Assembly: GCA_026004795.1 (NCBI GenBank)
Contig: BPJV01000003.1
Coordinates: 248,001-312,000, forward strand
Source of the DNA: Pirellulaceae bacterium
GTDB taxonomy: Bacteria > Planctomycetota > Planctomycetia > Pirellulales > Pirellulaceae
DNA length: 64,000 bases
Reading direction: 5' to 3'
This document shows, in pieces, positions 29,532 through 39,656 of this stretch. A program made the position numbers and the translations under genes. Below the pieces are notes generated by a model. That model ran no database searches. It worked only from the letters and a program-made list of their open reading frames with translations, and was not told the DNA's origin. The first letter of the stretch is position 1. Each line of letters starts with the position of its first letter.

Positions 29532-30200
29532 ATGCTACTCTAGCACGCCAATATTCATAACCGGTGGAAAAAACCACATCTCCACATCCTTTTCCGACGC
29601 AAGTGACGACCAGCAAAGTCGAAGCTTTAGAATCGCGAATTCCATGGCCTTACCTCTCGGTCGCCGCGTGGTGCCCGCGCTCCAGATAGAGACCGCACGA
29701 AGGACGCTCCCGAGAATGCTCCCAGCCGTATCGGGAGCAACCATGCAGGTCTTTGTCGCAACCCGCTGTTGGCTGATATTGAAGAAGATTGGTTGCTATT
29801 GAAGAAGACTCTACGAGGTGGGACCGGCTTCCCCCGTTCGGTTTGACCTCTGCCCCAGAGGGTGCAAGACGTTGCCCCTTCCGGGTACGGGAAAAGCATC
29901 GGTAACGCGATCACTCTTCACGGTGTACGGCTAGATGCCGCCGCACGGCCAGAACAGCGACCGGCGCGAACACCGACGACGGGAAAGTTTTACCTCCGCA
30001 GCCTTCCCTTCTTCCTTGGCACTTCGTGATCAGTACTTCACCAGCATTTGTGGATGCATAGGGGAGCCCTCACCGCCGGCCAGGGTGACCACAGACTGCC
30101 CGCGATTGCCGTCCAGCCAAGACATGTAGACCGCAGGCCGCATGCGCGGAAAGAGTTCCCCCAAGCATCGAAAAGACGGCACGTCGCCCGAACATCTTTC
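29532..30200. other. Intergenic region, 669 bp
   Basis: Upstream region of the ARH-like gene and downstream of the DUF11 gene. It holds an inverted repeat GCTCCCGA/TCGGGAGC at 29706-29738 (17-nt loop) and a doubled ATTGAAGAAGA. I see no gene. Confidence 0.5.
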
Positions 30201-31463
30201 CTATCGCACGCGGCAATCGAAACTGATAACGCCGCCTTGATAGGGCTGCAGCGGTTCCTCCAGCTCCCAGCGCAACATAGACGATCCGACGTCGTTGATG
30301 GTCGTTGCGAACCGCACTGGAACGCTCGCTTGCTGGCTACCCTCGACGTACTCAAGCCGGCTGGAGAGGTTGTCGATCAATACGACGTTTCCAATCGGGT
30401 GAGGACCGTGATTATCGAAACGCAACGTAAACCGAATGACGTCACCTGGCAAGGCAACCGAAGACGAGGCCCCTTTGATGATCCGCAAGGAGCATCGATC
30501 TTTCGTTTCGTAGTGCAGCAGCTCCTTCGGGCGACTGGCTTTGGTGGCGAGAGCCGCTCCTTGACCGTTAAGCATCACTTCGAGCGACTCGGGCGACCAC
30601 CAGGCATGAGCATTTTGAATTACCTTCCCCAAGACGGCGATTTCGGCATCGGTAATTTCGCTCGTTGTCAACACATCGAACCCTTCGATGGCGAACCGTG
30701 CATCGCTCATCCGTTGAAGCGGTACCACCCGCTCCATTTTCACCCCGATTTGTTGCTCCTCCAGGGCATCGATTAATCCAACCTGCTGCTGACCATGCGG
30801 CGCCAGGGGTTGCATCACTGCGCCAGCGTTATTGCTGTCAGCGAAACGGGCTGTGGCCACCGGAGTGATCATTCCCTCGGGACCTCGAGCGGCCGCAGCC
30901 ATTATTGCACCGGATACCTGACGAATGGCGGCAAAACGAGGTGCGTAGATGGCGACTCGATTGGTTGTCGTCACACAGACGGTCCCTGCAGTTGTATCGT
31001 AGAACGCGATCGTCTCGGTCGGCTCTACTCCCGCCGCGGTCCAATCCTCGCGGACCTCCGCCTGCGGGGGAGCATCACCTCCGTCATAGACGTAGGCGTG
31101 AGGATCGATCGGTTGGGAGGTCTGGCCAGGTGTCATGGTTGGCGAGCACGGGTCGCCGCTGGCCATCGCAGCGACCGGAGGCAAGGGCAAGGGAACACGA
31201 GGTTCGGGCGCCGACGCATTCGGTGCTTCATCGCTGGGAGAAGGAGCCGCGTCGGCTGCGTCAGGCCATTGCCCCGCGGCCATCCACGGCTTCGCGATCA
31301 GGCAAGCGGCGGTAGACGGTATCCATGGTGGGCAACCGTAGAGGAATTCATGCAGCGCCTCGCCCGCGCGGGGAGGCGACCGCGAACCGATCCTCAGAAT
31401 CGCGACCGGCCTCCCCAACTGATCCGCCACCTGCAGTGCGTTTTCCGTGGGCCCCACCGTCAT
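30201..31463 (-). CDS. DUF11-domain envelope protein, second half of a split gene
   Basis: A 420-residue protein. The C-terminal ~130 residues form a DUF11 beta-sandwich repeat (GDVIRFTLRFDNHGPHPIGNVVLIDNLSSRLEYVEGS), typical of surface-exposed proteins. The N-terminus ENALQVADQLGRPVAILRIGSR matches the internal part of the related lipoprotein at 32381. The ATG overlaps the stop of the upstream gene by ATGA. There is no signal peptide of its own, which suits a split product of an originally single gene or coupled translation. A middle region (about residues 60-130) is Pro/Ala rich. Confidence 0.6.
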   Translation of the reverse strand: MTVGPTENALQVADQLGRPVAILRIGSRSPPRAGEALHEFLYGCPPWIPSTAACLIAKPWMAAGQWPDAADAAPSPSDEAPNASAPEPRVPLPLPPVAAMASGDPCSPTMTPGQTSQPIDPHAYVYDGGDAPPQAEVREDWTAAGVEPTETIAFYDTTAGTVCVTTTNRVAIYAPRFAAIRQVSGAIMAAAARGPEGMITPVATARFADSNNAGAVMQPLAPHGQQQVGLIDALEEQQIGVKMERVVPLQRMSDARFAIEGFDVLTTSEITDAEIAVLGKVIQNAHAWWSPESLEVMLNGQGAALATKASRPKELLHYETKDRCSLRIIKGASSSVALPGDVIRFTLRFDNHGPHPIGNVVLIDNLSSRLEYVEGSQQASVPVRFATTINDVGSSMLRWELEEPLQPYQGGVISFDCRVR

Positions 31464-32146
31464 GGTCGATCTGCACTTGCGGGTCCGCGGCCAAAGGGGT
31501 CGGCCACGTCGTTGTCCTCGAGGTAGATGACGCGGGTGATCAGCGCGCCGTTGAGGGCCAGCTCCAGATCCTCGCGCGTCAATTCAATGGGAATGGGAAA
31601 GCGATGAGCTCTCGAGGCTGGTGCATGGACATGATCGATAATCTCCACGGTAGGAAACAGTTCGATTCCCGGCCGATAAGGGATACTGGCCACTTGAAAT
31701 CGATAGACCGCCCCGACCAGCATACCGGTGGTAACGGGGGCATCGAGCAGAGGGAGGAAATGCCCATCCTGCGCCAAGGCAACTTGCAGCCCCTCAGGCC
31801 CCCGAATCGATACCGGCTGGTACCTCCCCACCCCCGGGGCACCGCGAGCGATTTGCGATGCCGCCACGCTGCCGGGCGGATGACGGGCATCATTGAGGTA
31901 GTGAACGCGAGGAAGGCGGTTGTGGTATTGGGCACCTACCGGCGCGGATACCATCATGTTCCCCAACACGCCGCACACCATCGATAGCAACATCCCAGCC
32001 CATCGACTCACCGCCGCCAGCCGATACGACCAGCATCCCCGCACTCTACCCCCGGCAATCTTCGCCACCCGAAGCGCCGGTTGGCATGACAGGCAAACCG
32101 AAAACTTTCGTCGAGCTGCTGGGAGTGGAGATTGCGATGGCATCAT
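31460..32146 (-). CDS. Exported protein related to the DUF11 lipoproteins, first half of a split gene
   Basis: A 228-residue protein with a long N-terminal leader and a hydrophobic stretch (AGMLLSMVCGVLGNMMVSAPVGAQ) that may be a signal peptide; an ATG at 31993 would give just that. The body (VGAVYRFQVASIPYRPGIELFPTVEIID, then EDLELALNGALITRVIYLEDNDVADP) matches residues ~110-190 of the neighbouring lipoprotein at 32381. It ends where that protein continues into ILAIIRIGNKD, and the same segment is found at the start of the next gene, so the two reading frames make one ancestral protein. Confidence 0.6.
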   Translation of the reverse strand: MMPSQSPLPAARRKFSVCLSCQPALRVAKIAGGRVRGCWSYRLAAVSRWAGMLLSMVCGVLGNMMVSAPVGAQYHNRLPRVHYLNDARHPPGSVAASQIARGAPGVGRYQPVSIRGPEGLQVALAQDGHFLPLLDAPVTTGMLVGAVYRFQVASIPYRPGIELFPTVEIIDHVHAPASRAHRFPIPIELTREDLELALNGALITRVIYLEDNDVADPFGRGPASADRP

Positions 32147-32290
32147 CGTTCCGTTGTTCCTCAACACGTGTCATCGACTGGACTCCGCCTACGCCGTCGA
32201 ACACGCGGCCCCGGGCGTGGTCCTGTCCTCGATCACCATCCACCTGCTGTGCTGCACATTTGGGTACATGCCCGGCATTGGTGGTGGAAA

Positions 32291-32335
32291 GGAAAAAGCG
32301 ATCGAGAGTTGGATCAGGTGATAACTCTCGATCGC
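32291..32335 (-). terminator. Rho-independent terminator of the lipoprotein gene at 32381
   Basis: A 13-bp perfect stem GCGATCGAGAGTT/AACTCTCGATCGC (32298-32310 with 32323-32335) and a T run on the minus strand (AAAAA at 32293-32297). It sits 46 bp beyond the stop of the 32381 gene and separates it from the 31460/30201 pair. Confidence 0.85.
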
Positions 32336-32380
32336 CTCACTCATTCTCGTCATCCTAGAGTCAGGGGTATCCACGGTCGC

Positions 32381-33556
32381 TTACTGCGGTGGGCAGTAGG
32401 CTCCCGCAGCGCCATCCGGCGATGGTACCGCATGGTTCACCCGATAGGGCAAGGGCATTCCCGTCGGCGTTCCGGCGTGCACATTCTGTTCACGAACATG
32501 GACACGATTTGCCGGCTTGGGATAACTGATTCCTGGATTCTGGCGAACCGTCATCTTCACGTTGCTAACCGGATCGGGAATGTGTTGGTGCGTCCGGTTG
32601 CGAATCGTGTGCTTCTGCAAACCAGCAGGCGATCCGAGCGGAATGTGAGGAGGTCCGGGAAGGCCGATGGGTGTTCCCGAGTAGGTCATGCCGTATTGAG
32701 GTGCCGTAACCCCAGCCACATACCCCGGCAAGGAAACCGGCTGGACGGCCAGAGGCGTACCGTCAGGACCGATCATCACCGGTTGGCCGCCGGCGATGGG
32801 CCCCGCCGTGCCGACTTGCGACAATTCGATATCCTTGTTGCCGATGCGGATGATGGCCAGGATCGCACCGCGACGATCGGCTTCGACAATCGGATCCAAG
32901 CCAGGATCGAGGCGATTGCTGACCAACACATCGACGCCGACCAGCGCATCTCCCTGAAACTCGGGATCCGGCAGGTAGATCACCTTGGTCACAAAGTTGC
33001 CCGAGAGTACTTGCTCAAAGTCATCCGGGTTGAACTGAATGGGAATCGCATTGTGGGCCAGATAGGCAGCCGTACGAGGATTGGCCGCTGCGATCTCGAT
33101 CGTCGGATACAGCTCGATCCCTTCCCGTCCAGGAATGTTGGTCAACTTCATGCGGTAGATGCCCCCCTGAGCAAATTCGAGCCGTCCGGGCACGAATAGC
33201 GGTTCGCTGTTGAAGGTGCCATCCCCGATGACGTCATAGTGAATCTGCATTCCCTCTGGACGATTGAACAGCACTTGCACGCTGGAAGTCGCCGGGATCA
33301 TCCCTGCCACCGCCGCGTTCCCACCCGTTGCTCCGTCGATGCACGACGGACAACTGGCCGGAACGACAGCCCCTCCCGGAACTGCTCCGCCAGCTGGAGT
33401 GACCGCAGGTGCAATTACCCCAGGCCCAGGACCTCCCACACCGGGTCCTGGTTCGAGCAATCGTTGTGCCGGCGGCAGGTTGTGCCGGACTGTTGTGCAG
33501 CCCGCGATGCAGCCTCCAGCTGCAATGGCGAGCGTCAGGAAAACACGCATCTTCAT
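32381..33556 (-). CDS. Lipoprotein paralogous to the split DUF11 gene pair
   Basis: A 391-residue lipoprotein: MKMRVFLTLAIAAGGCIAGC has a canonical lipobox (IAGC). Next is a Pro/Gly-rich segment, then a beta domain (NRPEGMQIHYDVIGDGTF ... LTNIPGREGIELYPTIEIAAANPRTAAYLAHNAIPIQFNPDDFEQVLSGNFVTKVIYLPDP) that is shared with the 31460/30201 pair. It then has EADRRGAILAIIRIGNKDIELS and a tail with repeated Gly/Pro. No DUF11 repeat is evident. It ends at a good terminator and is divergent from the 33868 gene. Function unknown. Confidence 0.65.
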   Translation of the reverse strand: MKMRVFLTLAIAAGGCIAGCTTVRHNLPPAQRLLEPGPGVGGPGPGVIAPAVTPAGGAVPGGAVVPASCPSCIDGATGGNAAVAGMIPATSSVQVLFNRPEGMQIHYDVIGDGTFNSEPLFVPGRLEFAQGGIYRMKLTNIPGREGIELYPTIEIAAANPRTAAYLAHNAIPIQFNPDDFEQVLSGNFVTKVIYLPDPEFQGDALVGVDVLVSNRLDPGLDPIVEADRRGAILAIIRIGNKDIELSQVGTAGPIAGGQPVMIGPDGTPLAVQPVSLPGYVAGVTAPQYGMTYSGTPIGLPGPPHIPLGSPAGLQKHTIRNRTHQHIPDPVSNVKMTVRQNPGISYPKPANRVHVREQNVHAGTPTGMPLPYRVNHAVPSPDGAAGAYCPPQ

Positions 33557-33867
33557 GCCTAACCCCCTAGTTCTGGCAAAGCGTCCGGTTTCGATTCCGG
33601 CGTCCGCCGCCTGTCGAAACGATCGTGAGTGAGTAAGGTCGGCTAGAGTCCAACAAACAGGCTGGACTCCAGATCGAACGTCGCTCTATAGTCGAACCGG
33701 TCTCGATCCTCTTGGCTAAAAGGACCGATCGGAACGCACTGCAGCGACCCTGATTCGATCACCAAAGAACCGCTTCGAAACGCAAATCCAGCGTTGTAGC
33801 GGTCTCTGTGGCTTTATGTTCGGCGCGACATGACTGCTTTCTTTGACAAATCCGGCACAACCCGAAC
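33557..33867. other. Intergenic divergent promoter region, 311 bp
   Basis: Contains the inverted repeat GAGTCCA/TGGACTC (33646-33669), loop 10 nt. No coding frame supported. Confidence 0.4.
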
Positions 33868-34947
33868 ATGTGGACACGAATAATCCCTGGTATTGCTGGC
33901 AATATGGGCCAGCCGAACTGCCGTATCCCAGGCTTGGTGCGCATCGCCACACTGGCTGCCCTCCTCCTCTGTGCCACGCTCAACGGCTGGTTCGGCCATG
34001 CCATCTCCGTTGTCCGTGCAATGCAGGAGGGGCCGCCCCGGCGAGCCCCATCGGCGGCAATGCCCCGTGGTTCCCAAACTGCCGAGATAGATGGCGTCGC
34101 TAGTCCCTCCGAAGCAAACCACGAAGGCAAGGACGCGGTGACCTCTGGCATCAACGCTCACCAGGTCGCTCAACGGTTGCTCTTGCTCGCTCTCCGCGAT
34201 GCCGTTTGGGGGCCCGCCGTGCTGTGCGACGTGCGGCAGACGGTATGGATGGACGGCCAGCAGTGGACCGGCGTGGGCAAGTACGTGCGGGCAGGGGAAG
34301 GGACTGGCAAACTGAAATTCCAGCTCCAAATGCCAGGTCGCACCACCGCCCACGCACTGCTGCAAATCAGTGATGGGCAGCGTTTGCACACCATCGAACA
34401 GTTAAGCAAGACGAACCGTCATGTCATCGTCGATCTGGAAGCAGTCCGCGAGCGGTTGCACTTGACCAAGCAGAATATCGACAGCCCGATGACGACGCTG
34501 TACCTGGCCATCGGCGGCCAGGCAGAATCCATCCGCACGATTTATGGCCAATACCATTTCGTCGCGCTTCGCCTCAGTGACGAAGGCGGGCAGGCTTGGG
34601 TACTCGAGGGGAGATTGGCCGACTCTCCTCCCCCGTTACTTCCTCTGGCACAAGTCGACCAACAGTTGATTCTCTTGGGGCAGAGTGGCGCGATGCCCAA
34701 TCGCCTTCGTTTGCGGATTCGGGAGATTGCCCGTCGGAGCGAATCCGAGTTGCCACTCTATTGGTTGGACACGGTCGAATGGGAACGCACCAAGTCGGAG
34801 CATCAGCCGGAACTTCGATTGGTAACCGAATGGGGCGATCCGCATTTTCTAGAAGATCGCATTGACGACGCTGTCTTTGAATACCACGCGACGAAATCGG
34901 CGTTCGATGATCACACTGCCCGCTACCTACCCCCTCCCACTGAGTGA
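33868..34947 (+). CDS. Secreted hypothetical protein, LolA-like
   Basis: A 359-residue protein. The N-terminal hydrophobic segment (VRIATLAALLLCATLNGWFG) is a signal or anchor. The following region (AVLCDVRQTVWMDGQQWTGVGKYVRAGEGTGKLKFQLQM) resembles the curved beta-sheet of LolA/outer-membrane-lipoprotein-sorting-type proteins common in planctomycetes. The similarity is only at fold-pattern level. No strong ribosome-binding site precedes ATG 33868; an in-frame ATG at 33904 is possible. Confidence 0.5.
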   Translation: MWTRIIPGIAGNMGQPNCRIPGLVRIATLAALLLCATLNGWFGHAISVVRAMQEGPPRRAPSAAMPRGSQTAEIDGVASPSEANHEGKDAVTSGINAHQVAQRLLLLALRDAVWGPAVLCDVRQTVWMDGQQWTGVGKYVRAGEGTGKLKFQLQMPGRTTAHALLQISDGQRLHTIEQLSKTNRHVIVDLEAVRERLHLTKQNIDSPMTTLYLAIGGQAESIRTIYGQYHFVALRLSDEGGQAWVLEGRLADSPPPLLPLAQVDQQLILLGQSGAMPNRLRLRIREIARRSESELPLYWLDTVEWERTKSEHQPELRLVTEWGDPHFLEDRIDDAVFEYHATKSAFDDHTARYLPPPTE

Positions 34948-35200
34948 GTCCTCTCGTCGGACAAGTTCGCGTTCCCCTGCCGGCAAATTATAACGATTGC
35001 AGTGAACGTTCCGCGACCACAGCGGAGTAGTTCTCCTGGAAATCGATGCGGTTCTCGCTACCGTTCAAGACCAGCGTTCTACCTTTCATTGCATGGTAGA
35101 GGACTCTACCGGCCGGGCGAACAAGGCTGGCCGCGTTCGGCTGTTCCGTCGCTCTCTTCCACTTCGTCGCGATTCGGCTGCAAATCCTGTTCAGACATAG

Positions 35201-37438
35201 ATGACATCCATGATCTCAGACTCAACCGCTCCTGACACCAAGACCTCATGGCCCGCTCGCCACCCCACCGCGCAGGGAGCCTCCGTGCCCCCCGCGGCAC
35301 AACCATCCGCGGCCCCCTCCCGGGGTCCGAAACAGCGCCCAGAGGATCCGTTTCCCACCTTGGTCCGAAACCGCCTGGGAGTGTACACAGGCCTGTTTCT
35401 GGCGCTTCGCGCTAAGCATCCACCGACGGCGGAACACTCACTGCGCGTGGCCATGTTATGCTCCACCTGGGCCCGTTGGCGCAACCTCGACGATCCCGAG
35501 CGCAGCCTGTTGGAGGTCGCCGCATTGTTTCATGACATTGGCAAGCTGGGCATTCCGGACCACATTCTGCAGAAGCGATCGGAACTGGATCGCACCGAAT
35601 CGTTGGTCATGGACATGCAGAGTGACGTCGCCGAGGAAATCCTGCGTGGCGCTGAGGCCACTCCCGATTTGCTCGCAATTCTCAAGCGAGTTCATCTCCC
35701 GCCGGACCTCCGTTTGCGCTCGCCGCACCCCCTTTCCGATATGTTGGTGATCGCCGATGCGTGGGATGCCATGACCACCGACCAGGTATTCCGCGCGGCC
35801 CTCAGCCGTGAGCGCGCCATCGAGGAACTGTTTCAACACGCCGGGACGCAGTTTGCACTCGACTTAGTAGAAGATTTCGTCCGCATGCTCTCCGCGCCCC
35901 ACGCTGACCGGGACGGTGAATTGGCCACTCGCTGGCTTGGCAAGCTGACGACCAAGCTACCGTCGGGTTTTCAGCACCAATCGGGCATGGCCACCAGCGG
36001 GGCGATCCGCAACTTTGTCGACAACCTGTTCCATCATCGCATGTTGGAAGTTCTACCCATCGCGGCGATGTACCTGGATGCCACTGGACAGATCATCTTG
36101 TGGAACCGGGCTGCCGAACAGATGTTCGGACGCAGCGCGGTCGCCGTACTCCATCAAACATGGGCCCCCGAGTTGCTTGGTCTGCAAACCACGGACGGAT
36201 CGCCCCTCACGGAAGCAGACTGTCCCGTCGCCGCAGTACAAAAGAACTATTCGGACGCAACGTGCAACGTGAAAATCGCCCGCCCCAACGGTGGCGTCGT
36301 ACTAGCGACGCTGGAAGTTCACCCGGTCCTGCATGGACGCGAGCTGGCGGGCATGATTCTTGTCGCCACCGATCAATCGGATCGATTGAACCTGCAGGCG
36401 AAAGTGGAATCCCTGCACGAAATGGTTACCAAAGATGGGCTGACCAAGGTAGCCAACCGCGCCGAGCTCGATCGCCGTCTTCCATCATTCGTCGAGGAAC
36501 ACTTGCAAGGCGGATACCGAGGCAGCATCATCATTTGCGACATCGACTTCTTCAAACGCATCAATGATAACTACGGTCACCAGGCGGGCGACGAAGCGCT
36601 GAAAGTATTTGCTAATATCCTGCGATCTTCAGCTCGGTCGGCTGATCTGGTTGCCCGTTACGGCGGCGAAGAGTTCGTGATCCTGTGCCCGCAGTGCGAT
36701 ATCGCCACTGCTACCGCACGCGCTGAAGAAATACGTCGCAAAGTCGAGCAAGTCGAGGTGAGCGCCCTGGATGGCGCCTCGATGACCAGTAGCTTCGGAG
36801 TTACCGAGATCCAACCCGGAGACGATCCCGAAACGTTGATCGCTCGCGCTGACCGCGCGTTGATCACCGCCAAAGAAAATGGACGCAATCGTGTCGTGCA
36901 ATTGGGAGTAGGTCAAAGTGAGAACGGAGAGCAGGCACCTTTCTCCAATGCCCACATCAAAGAAGATCTCGCCGAAATCGATTCTCGCTCTTCCTGGCTA
37001 CGCTTCTTCCGCCGCCAAGCCGTACCGCTAATGTCCGCCGAATACCTCACCGCCGTCCCCGAGCAGGTTGCTCTGGAGAAGGTCATGGGGTTCATCGAAG
37101 ATCATCAAGGTGAACTAATCTCCTCCGCAGCATCGCGTCTGGGTGTCCGCATCGATGGTCGTAGAAGCGCTACCGTTTTCCGTCGTCATGAACGACCACC
37201 GACCCTGCTGTTGGACATCACGCTGACCGAAGTACGCTTTCAGGTGGAAAACCACGGCACCGTTTATCAGCGTCGTACCAAGGTAACCGTACTTGTCCGC
37301 TCCGAGTCCTCGCGCGATCGCAGGAAAGACACCATTCGGGGACAAGCGATGCGCGTGCTACAAAGCTTTCAGGCCTATCTCGTGGCTCAACCAATCGACG
37401 ATGCCCTGCGCAAGCGCATCATTGAACCACGTGGCTGA
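35201..37438 (+). CDS. HD-PAS-GGDEF signalling protein
   Basis: A 745-residue cytoplasmic protein. Residues ~70-230 form an HD domain ([20 protein letters not shown], then [14 protein letters not shown] with His111-Asp112). The HHExxDGxGYP signature of active HD-GYP phosphodiesterases is missing. A PAS domain follows ([23 protein letters not shown], about 285-400). A GGDEF domain ([14 protein letters not shown] to [11 protein letters not shown]) has an intact GGEEF near residue 488 and an RSAD inhibitory site five residues upstream, so it should be an active, product-inhibited diguanylate cyclase. The last ~130 residues are of unknown type. There is no membrane segment. Confidence 0.85.
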   Translation: MTSMISDSTAPDTKTSWPARHPTAQGASVPPAAQPSAAPSRGPKQRPEDPFPTLVRNRLGVYTGLFLALRAKHPPTAEHSLRVAMLCSTWARWRNLDDPERSLLEVAALFHDIGKLGIPDHILQKRSELDRTESLVMDMQSDVAEEILRGAEATPDLLAILKRVHLPPDLRLRSPHPLSDMLVIADAWDAMTTDQVFRAALSRERAIEELFQHAGTQFALDLVEDFVRMLSAPHADRDGELATRWLGKLTTKLPSGFQHQSGMATSGAIRNFVDNLFHHRMLEVLPIAAMYLDATGQIILWNRAAEQMFGRSAVAVLHQTWAPELLGLQTTDGSPLTEADCPVAAVQKNYSDATCNVKIARPNGGVVLATLEVHPVLHGRELAGMILVATDQSDRLNLQAKVESLHEMVTKDGLTKVANRAELDRRLPSFVEEHLQGGYRGSIIICDIDFFKRINDNYGHQAGDEALKVFANILRSSARSADLVARYGGEEFVILCPQCDIATATARAEEIRRKVEQVEVSALDGASMTSSFGVTEIQPGDDPETLIARADRALITAKENGRNRVVQLGVGQSENGEQAPFSNAHIKEDLAEIDSRSSWLRFFRRQAVPLMSAEYLTAVPEQVALEKVMGFIEDHQGELISSAASRLGVRIDGRRSATVFRRHERPPTLLLDITLTEVRFQVENHGTVYQRRTKVTVLVRSESSRDRRKDTIRGQAMRVLQSFQAYLVAQPIDDALRKRIIEPRG

Positions 37439-37575
37439 TTCTCCCCAACCTCAGGACCTTCCCCCGCTTGTCAACATGTCGTTGCCTGCATAAGGTGCTA
37501 GTTAAAGCGAACTTGACGATATCGCCTTTCGCTCATTACGACATTCTGCCCACGATGAGAAGGAGGAAAACGACG

Positions 37576-38202
37576 ATGGCCTATCAGCTACCTGCCTTGG
37601 CTTATGCGTACGATGCATTGGAACCGCACATCGATGCCCGCACGATGGAGATTCATCACACCAAACATCACCAAGCGTACATCGATAAAGTGAACGCTGC
37701 CATCGCCGGCTCACCACTGGAGTCGAAGAGCATCGAAGAATTGATCTCCGACCTGTCGGCCGTGCCAGAAGACAAACGGACTGCCGTGCGCAACAACGGG
37801 GGTGGCCACGCCAACCACTCGTTGTTCTGGACAATCATGGGCCCCGGAAAAGGTGGCCAACCGTCTGGTGAATTAGCGTCAGCCATCGATCAGGCATTCG
37901 GTTCATTTGATAAGTTTAAGGAAGAGTTCTCCAGTGCGGCCGCCAATCGATTTGGAAGTGGCTGGGCATGGTTGTACGTTAGCAACGGCAGCCTCAAAGT
38001 CGGCTCCACCGCAAACCAAGATAGCCCGCTGATGGGGGCAGACATTGCCGGAATTGCTGGCACTCCCATTCTGGGCATCGACGTCTGGGAACATGCCTAT
38101 TACTTGCATTATCAAAACCGCCGACCTGACTACATCGCGGCATTTTGGAATGTAATCGACTGGGACGCTGTTGCCCAACGTTTTGCTGCGGCCAAACAGT
38201 AA
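37576..38202 (+). CDS. sod: Superoxide dismutase, Fe/Mn type
   Basis: A 208-residue superoxide dismutase converting superoxide to oxygen and peroxide. N-terminal helices contain [13 protein letters not shown] with the first metal His, [11 protein letters not shown] the second, and [20 protein letters not shown] the Asp and final His. The active metal, Fe or Mn, cannot be decided by eye. The start is fixed by a strong AGGAGG at 37561-37566, ten bases before ATG. A strong hairpin terminator lies 130 bp downstream. Confidence 0.95.
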   Translation: MAYQLPALAYAYDALEPHIDARTMEIHHTKHHQAYIDKVNAAIAGSPLESKSIEELISDLSAVPEDKRTAVRNNGGGHANHSLFWTIMGPGKGGQPSGELASAIDQAFGSFDKFKEEFSSAAANRFGSGWAWLYVSNGSLKVGSTANQDSPLMGADIAGIAGTPILGIDVWEHAYYLHYQNRRPDYIAAFWNVIDWDAVAQRFAAAKQ

Positions 38203-38334
38203 TCAACTTTATTGGAAGCCCTCGATAAAGATGCTTCTTCATCGTGCCAGCTCTCGTGCGGCACCGCCCCAACGGAAGCGGTAGCAGTCGTCGAAAGCTT
38301 GCCGATTTCGCAGCCTTTGCCGTCTGAATTCTTC

Positions 38335-38362
38335 AATCTCGGCTGGTTCTCCAGCCGAGATT
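38335..38362 (+). terminator. Strong 12-bp hairpin, terminator-like
   Basis: AATCTCGGCTGG and CCAGCCGAGATT pair perfectly around a TTCT loop; the following bases are CTCTCTAG, poor in T. It lies between sod and the 38490 gene and probably ends the sod transcript. Confidence 0.6.
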
Positions 38363-38489
38363 CTCTCTAGACGCGTTATGCTCTTGGTTCCTACGATGCG
38401 CCTACCAAGCAGACTAACGTGGACGCGGACGTTCGCTAACGGACAGGCCGGTGCTCGCGTCCTGAGACACAAAAAATGGGGATCTAGTG

Positions 38490-39584
38490 ATGCGGGCATG
38501 GAGGCTGCCAATTTGGTCGATTCACATTACCGCTAGTCTGGTAAGCGTAACGGCCATTGCTCAATCTACCTCCTCCGTACAGACAATTAAGCGGAGCTAC
38601 GACGGATGGCGGCCCGCTGCACCGACACCACAAGTGCGCTTCTTCCAATCGCCCGGTAGCGGCGAAAACGGTTTGCCAGCATTGCCTTCCTTTACTCAAG
38701 GGACAGGATCGGTTGCCCCCACGGCCCCGTCACCAGCAGACTTACCGCCAACGCTCCCACCTTTGTCTCTTCCTCAGACGCCCTCAGCAGGACGCCTGGC
38801 CGATTCCCCAGCACCTAATGATCGCACTTACGATCCGGGTACCTCGCCTCACAACGTTTCCACACCATCGCCGGTTCTTCCGCAAACACCACCGAACAAA
38901 CTGCGATTCGATCCTGCCAGCCGCGCCACCAATTCCGCCGGTGATGCATCTCGGCATTCCCTCGCCCAGCGCCGTACCCCCGTAGCAACAGCTCAACTGT
39001 CAACACGACAAGACAACGTGCACCCCGCATCTACGCGTCCAGTGGGAACTACCGCTCGTCCTGGTGCGGGGCAGGGGGGGGCACCAACCGCCAGCGTGTT
39101 ACCGCCGGCTGCATCCCCACGCCATGATCCTTCAACCATCGCCACTGGGTTACCCTACGTGACTCCTGCGCCGGGGCGTTATCCGACTTCCCCCTACAAT
39201 CCGACCTTGTTCCATACGGTGGCTTACCAAGTTCCAGGCAGTGGCGCGCAAGGAGCAGCCGCAAGCCTGCCCCCCGTTACGTCATCACTACCACAGTACG
39301 TGCAACCTGGAATCTATCCGACCAGTTATCAGTGCACCTCAGGGCTTGCCCCCAGTCCTACAGTCCCAACGACAGGAGCTGTCGGGGGAACCTTCATACC
39401 GCCAACTCTGACCCCTAATTGGAATCCCAACCTATACTCACCTACCAACGCGGGATTTCGCCCCCTGATCACCCTCGGTCAGGAAAACTACAACGTTGTC
39501 CTTGGCCGCGGTATCATTGGCCAACCGACCGTGTACGTGCCAGGCCAACATATCCGCAACTTCCTGCGCTACCTATCACCTTAG
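38490..39584 (+). CDS. Secreted Pro/Ser/Thr-rich protein
   Basis: A 364-residue exported protein with an N-terminal signal (PIWSIHITASLVSVTAIAQ). The central ~230 residues are low complexity (Pro, Ala, Ser, Thr, Gln). The C-terminal ~45 residues have a conserved-looking ordered block, QENYNVVLGRGIIGQPTVYVPGQHIRNFLRYLSP, seen in other planctomycete secreted proteins in my memory. Possibly a surface or sorting-tail protein; function unknown. GTG 38487 sits just before the chosen ATG. Confidence 0.55.
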   Translation: MRAWRLPIWSIHITASLVSVTAIAQSTSSVQTIKRSYDGWRPAAPTPQVRFFQSPGSGENGLPALPSFTQGTGSVAPTAPSPADLPPTLPPLSLPQTPSAGRLADSPAPNDRTYDPGTSPHNVSTPSPVLPQTPPNKLRFDPASRATNSAGDASRHSLAQRRTPVATAQLSTRQDNVHPASTRPVGTTARPGAGQGGAPTASVLPPAASPRHDPSTIATGLPYVTPAPGRYPTSPYNPTLFHTVAYQVPGSGAQGAAASLPPVTSSLPQYVQPGIYPTSYQCTSGLAPSPTVPTTGAVGGTFIPPTLTPNWNPNLYSPTNAGFRPLITLGQENYNVVLGRGIIGQPTVYVPGQHIRNFLRYLSP

Positions 39585-39656
39585 CCATTTCCTCCTCCTT
39601 CTCTTGATCCTCCTCCCCCAAAACCCTCAGGACCAAAAACCACAACCAACGGTAAT

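Noticed and set aside
33588-33610. TTCGATTCCGGC resembling a tRNA T-arm
   Set aside because: No matching acceptor, D- or anticodon arms around it.
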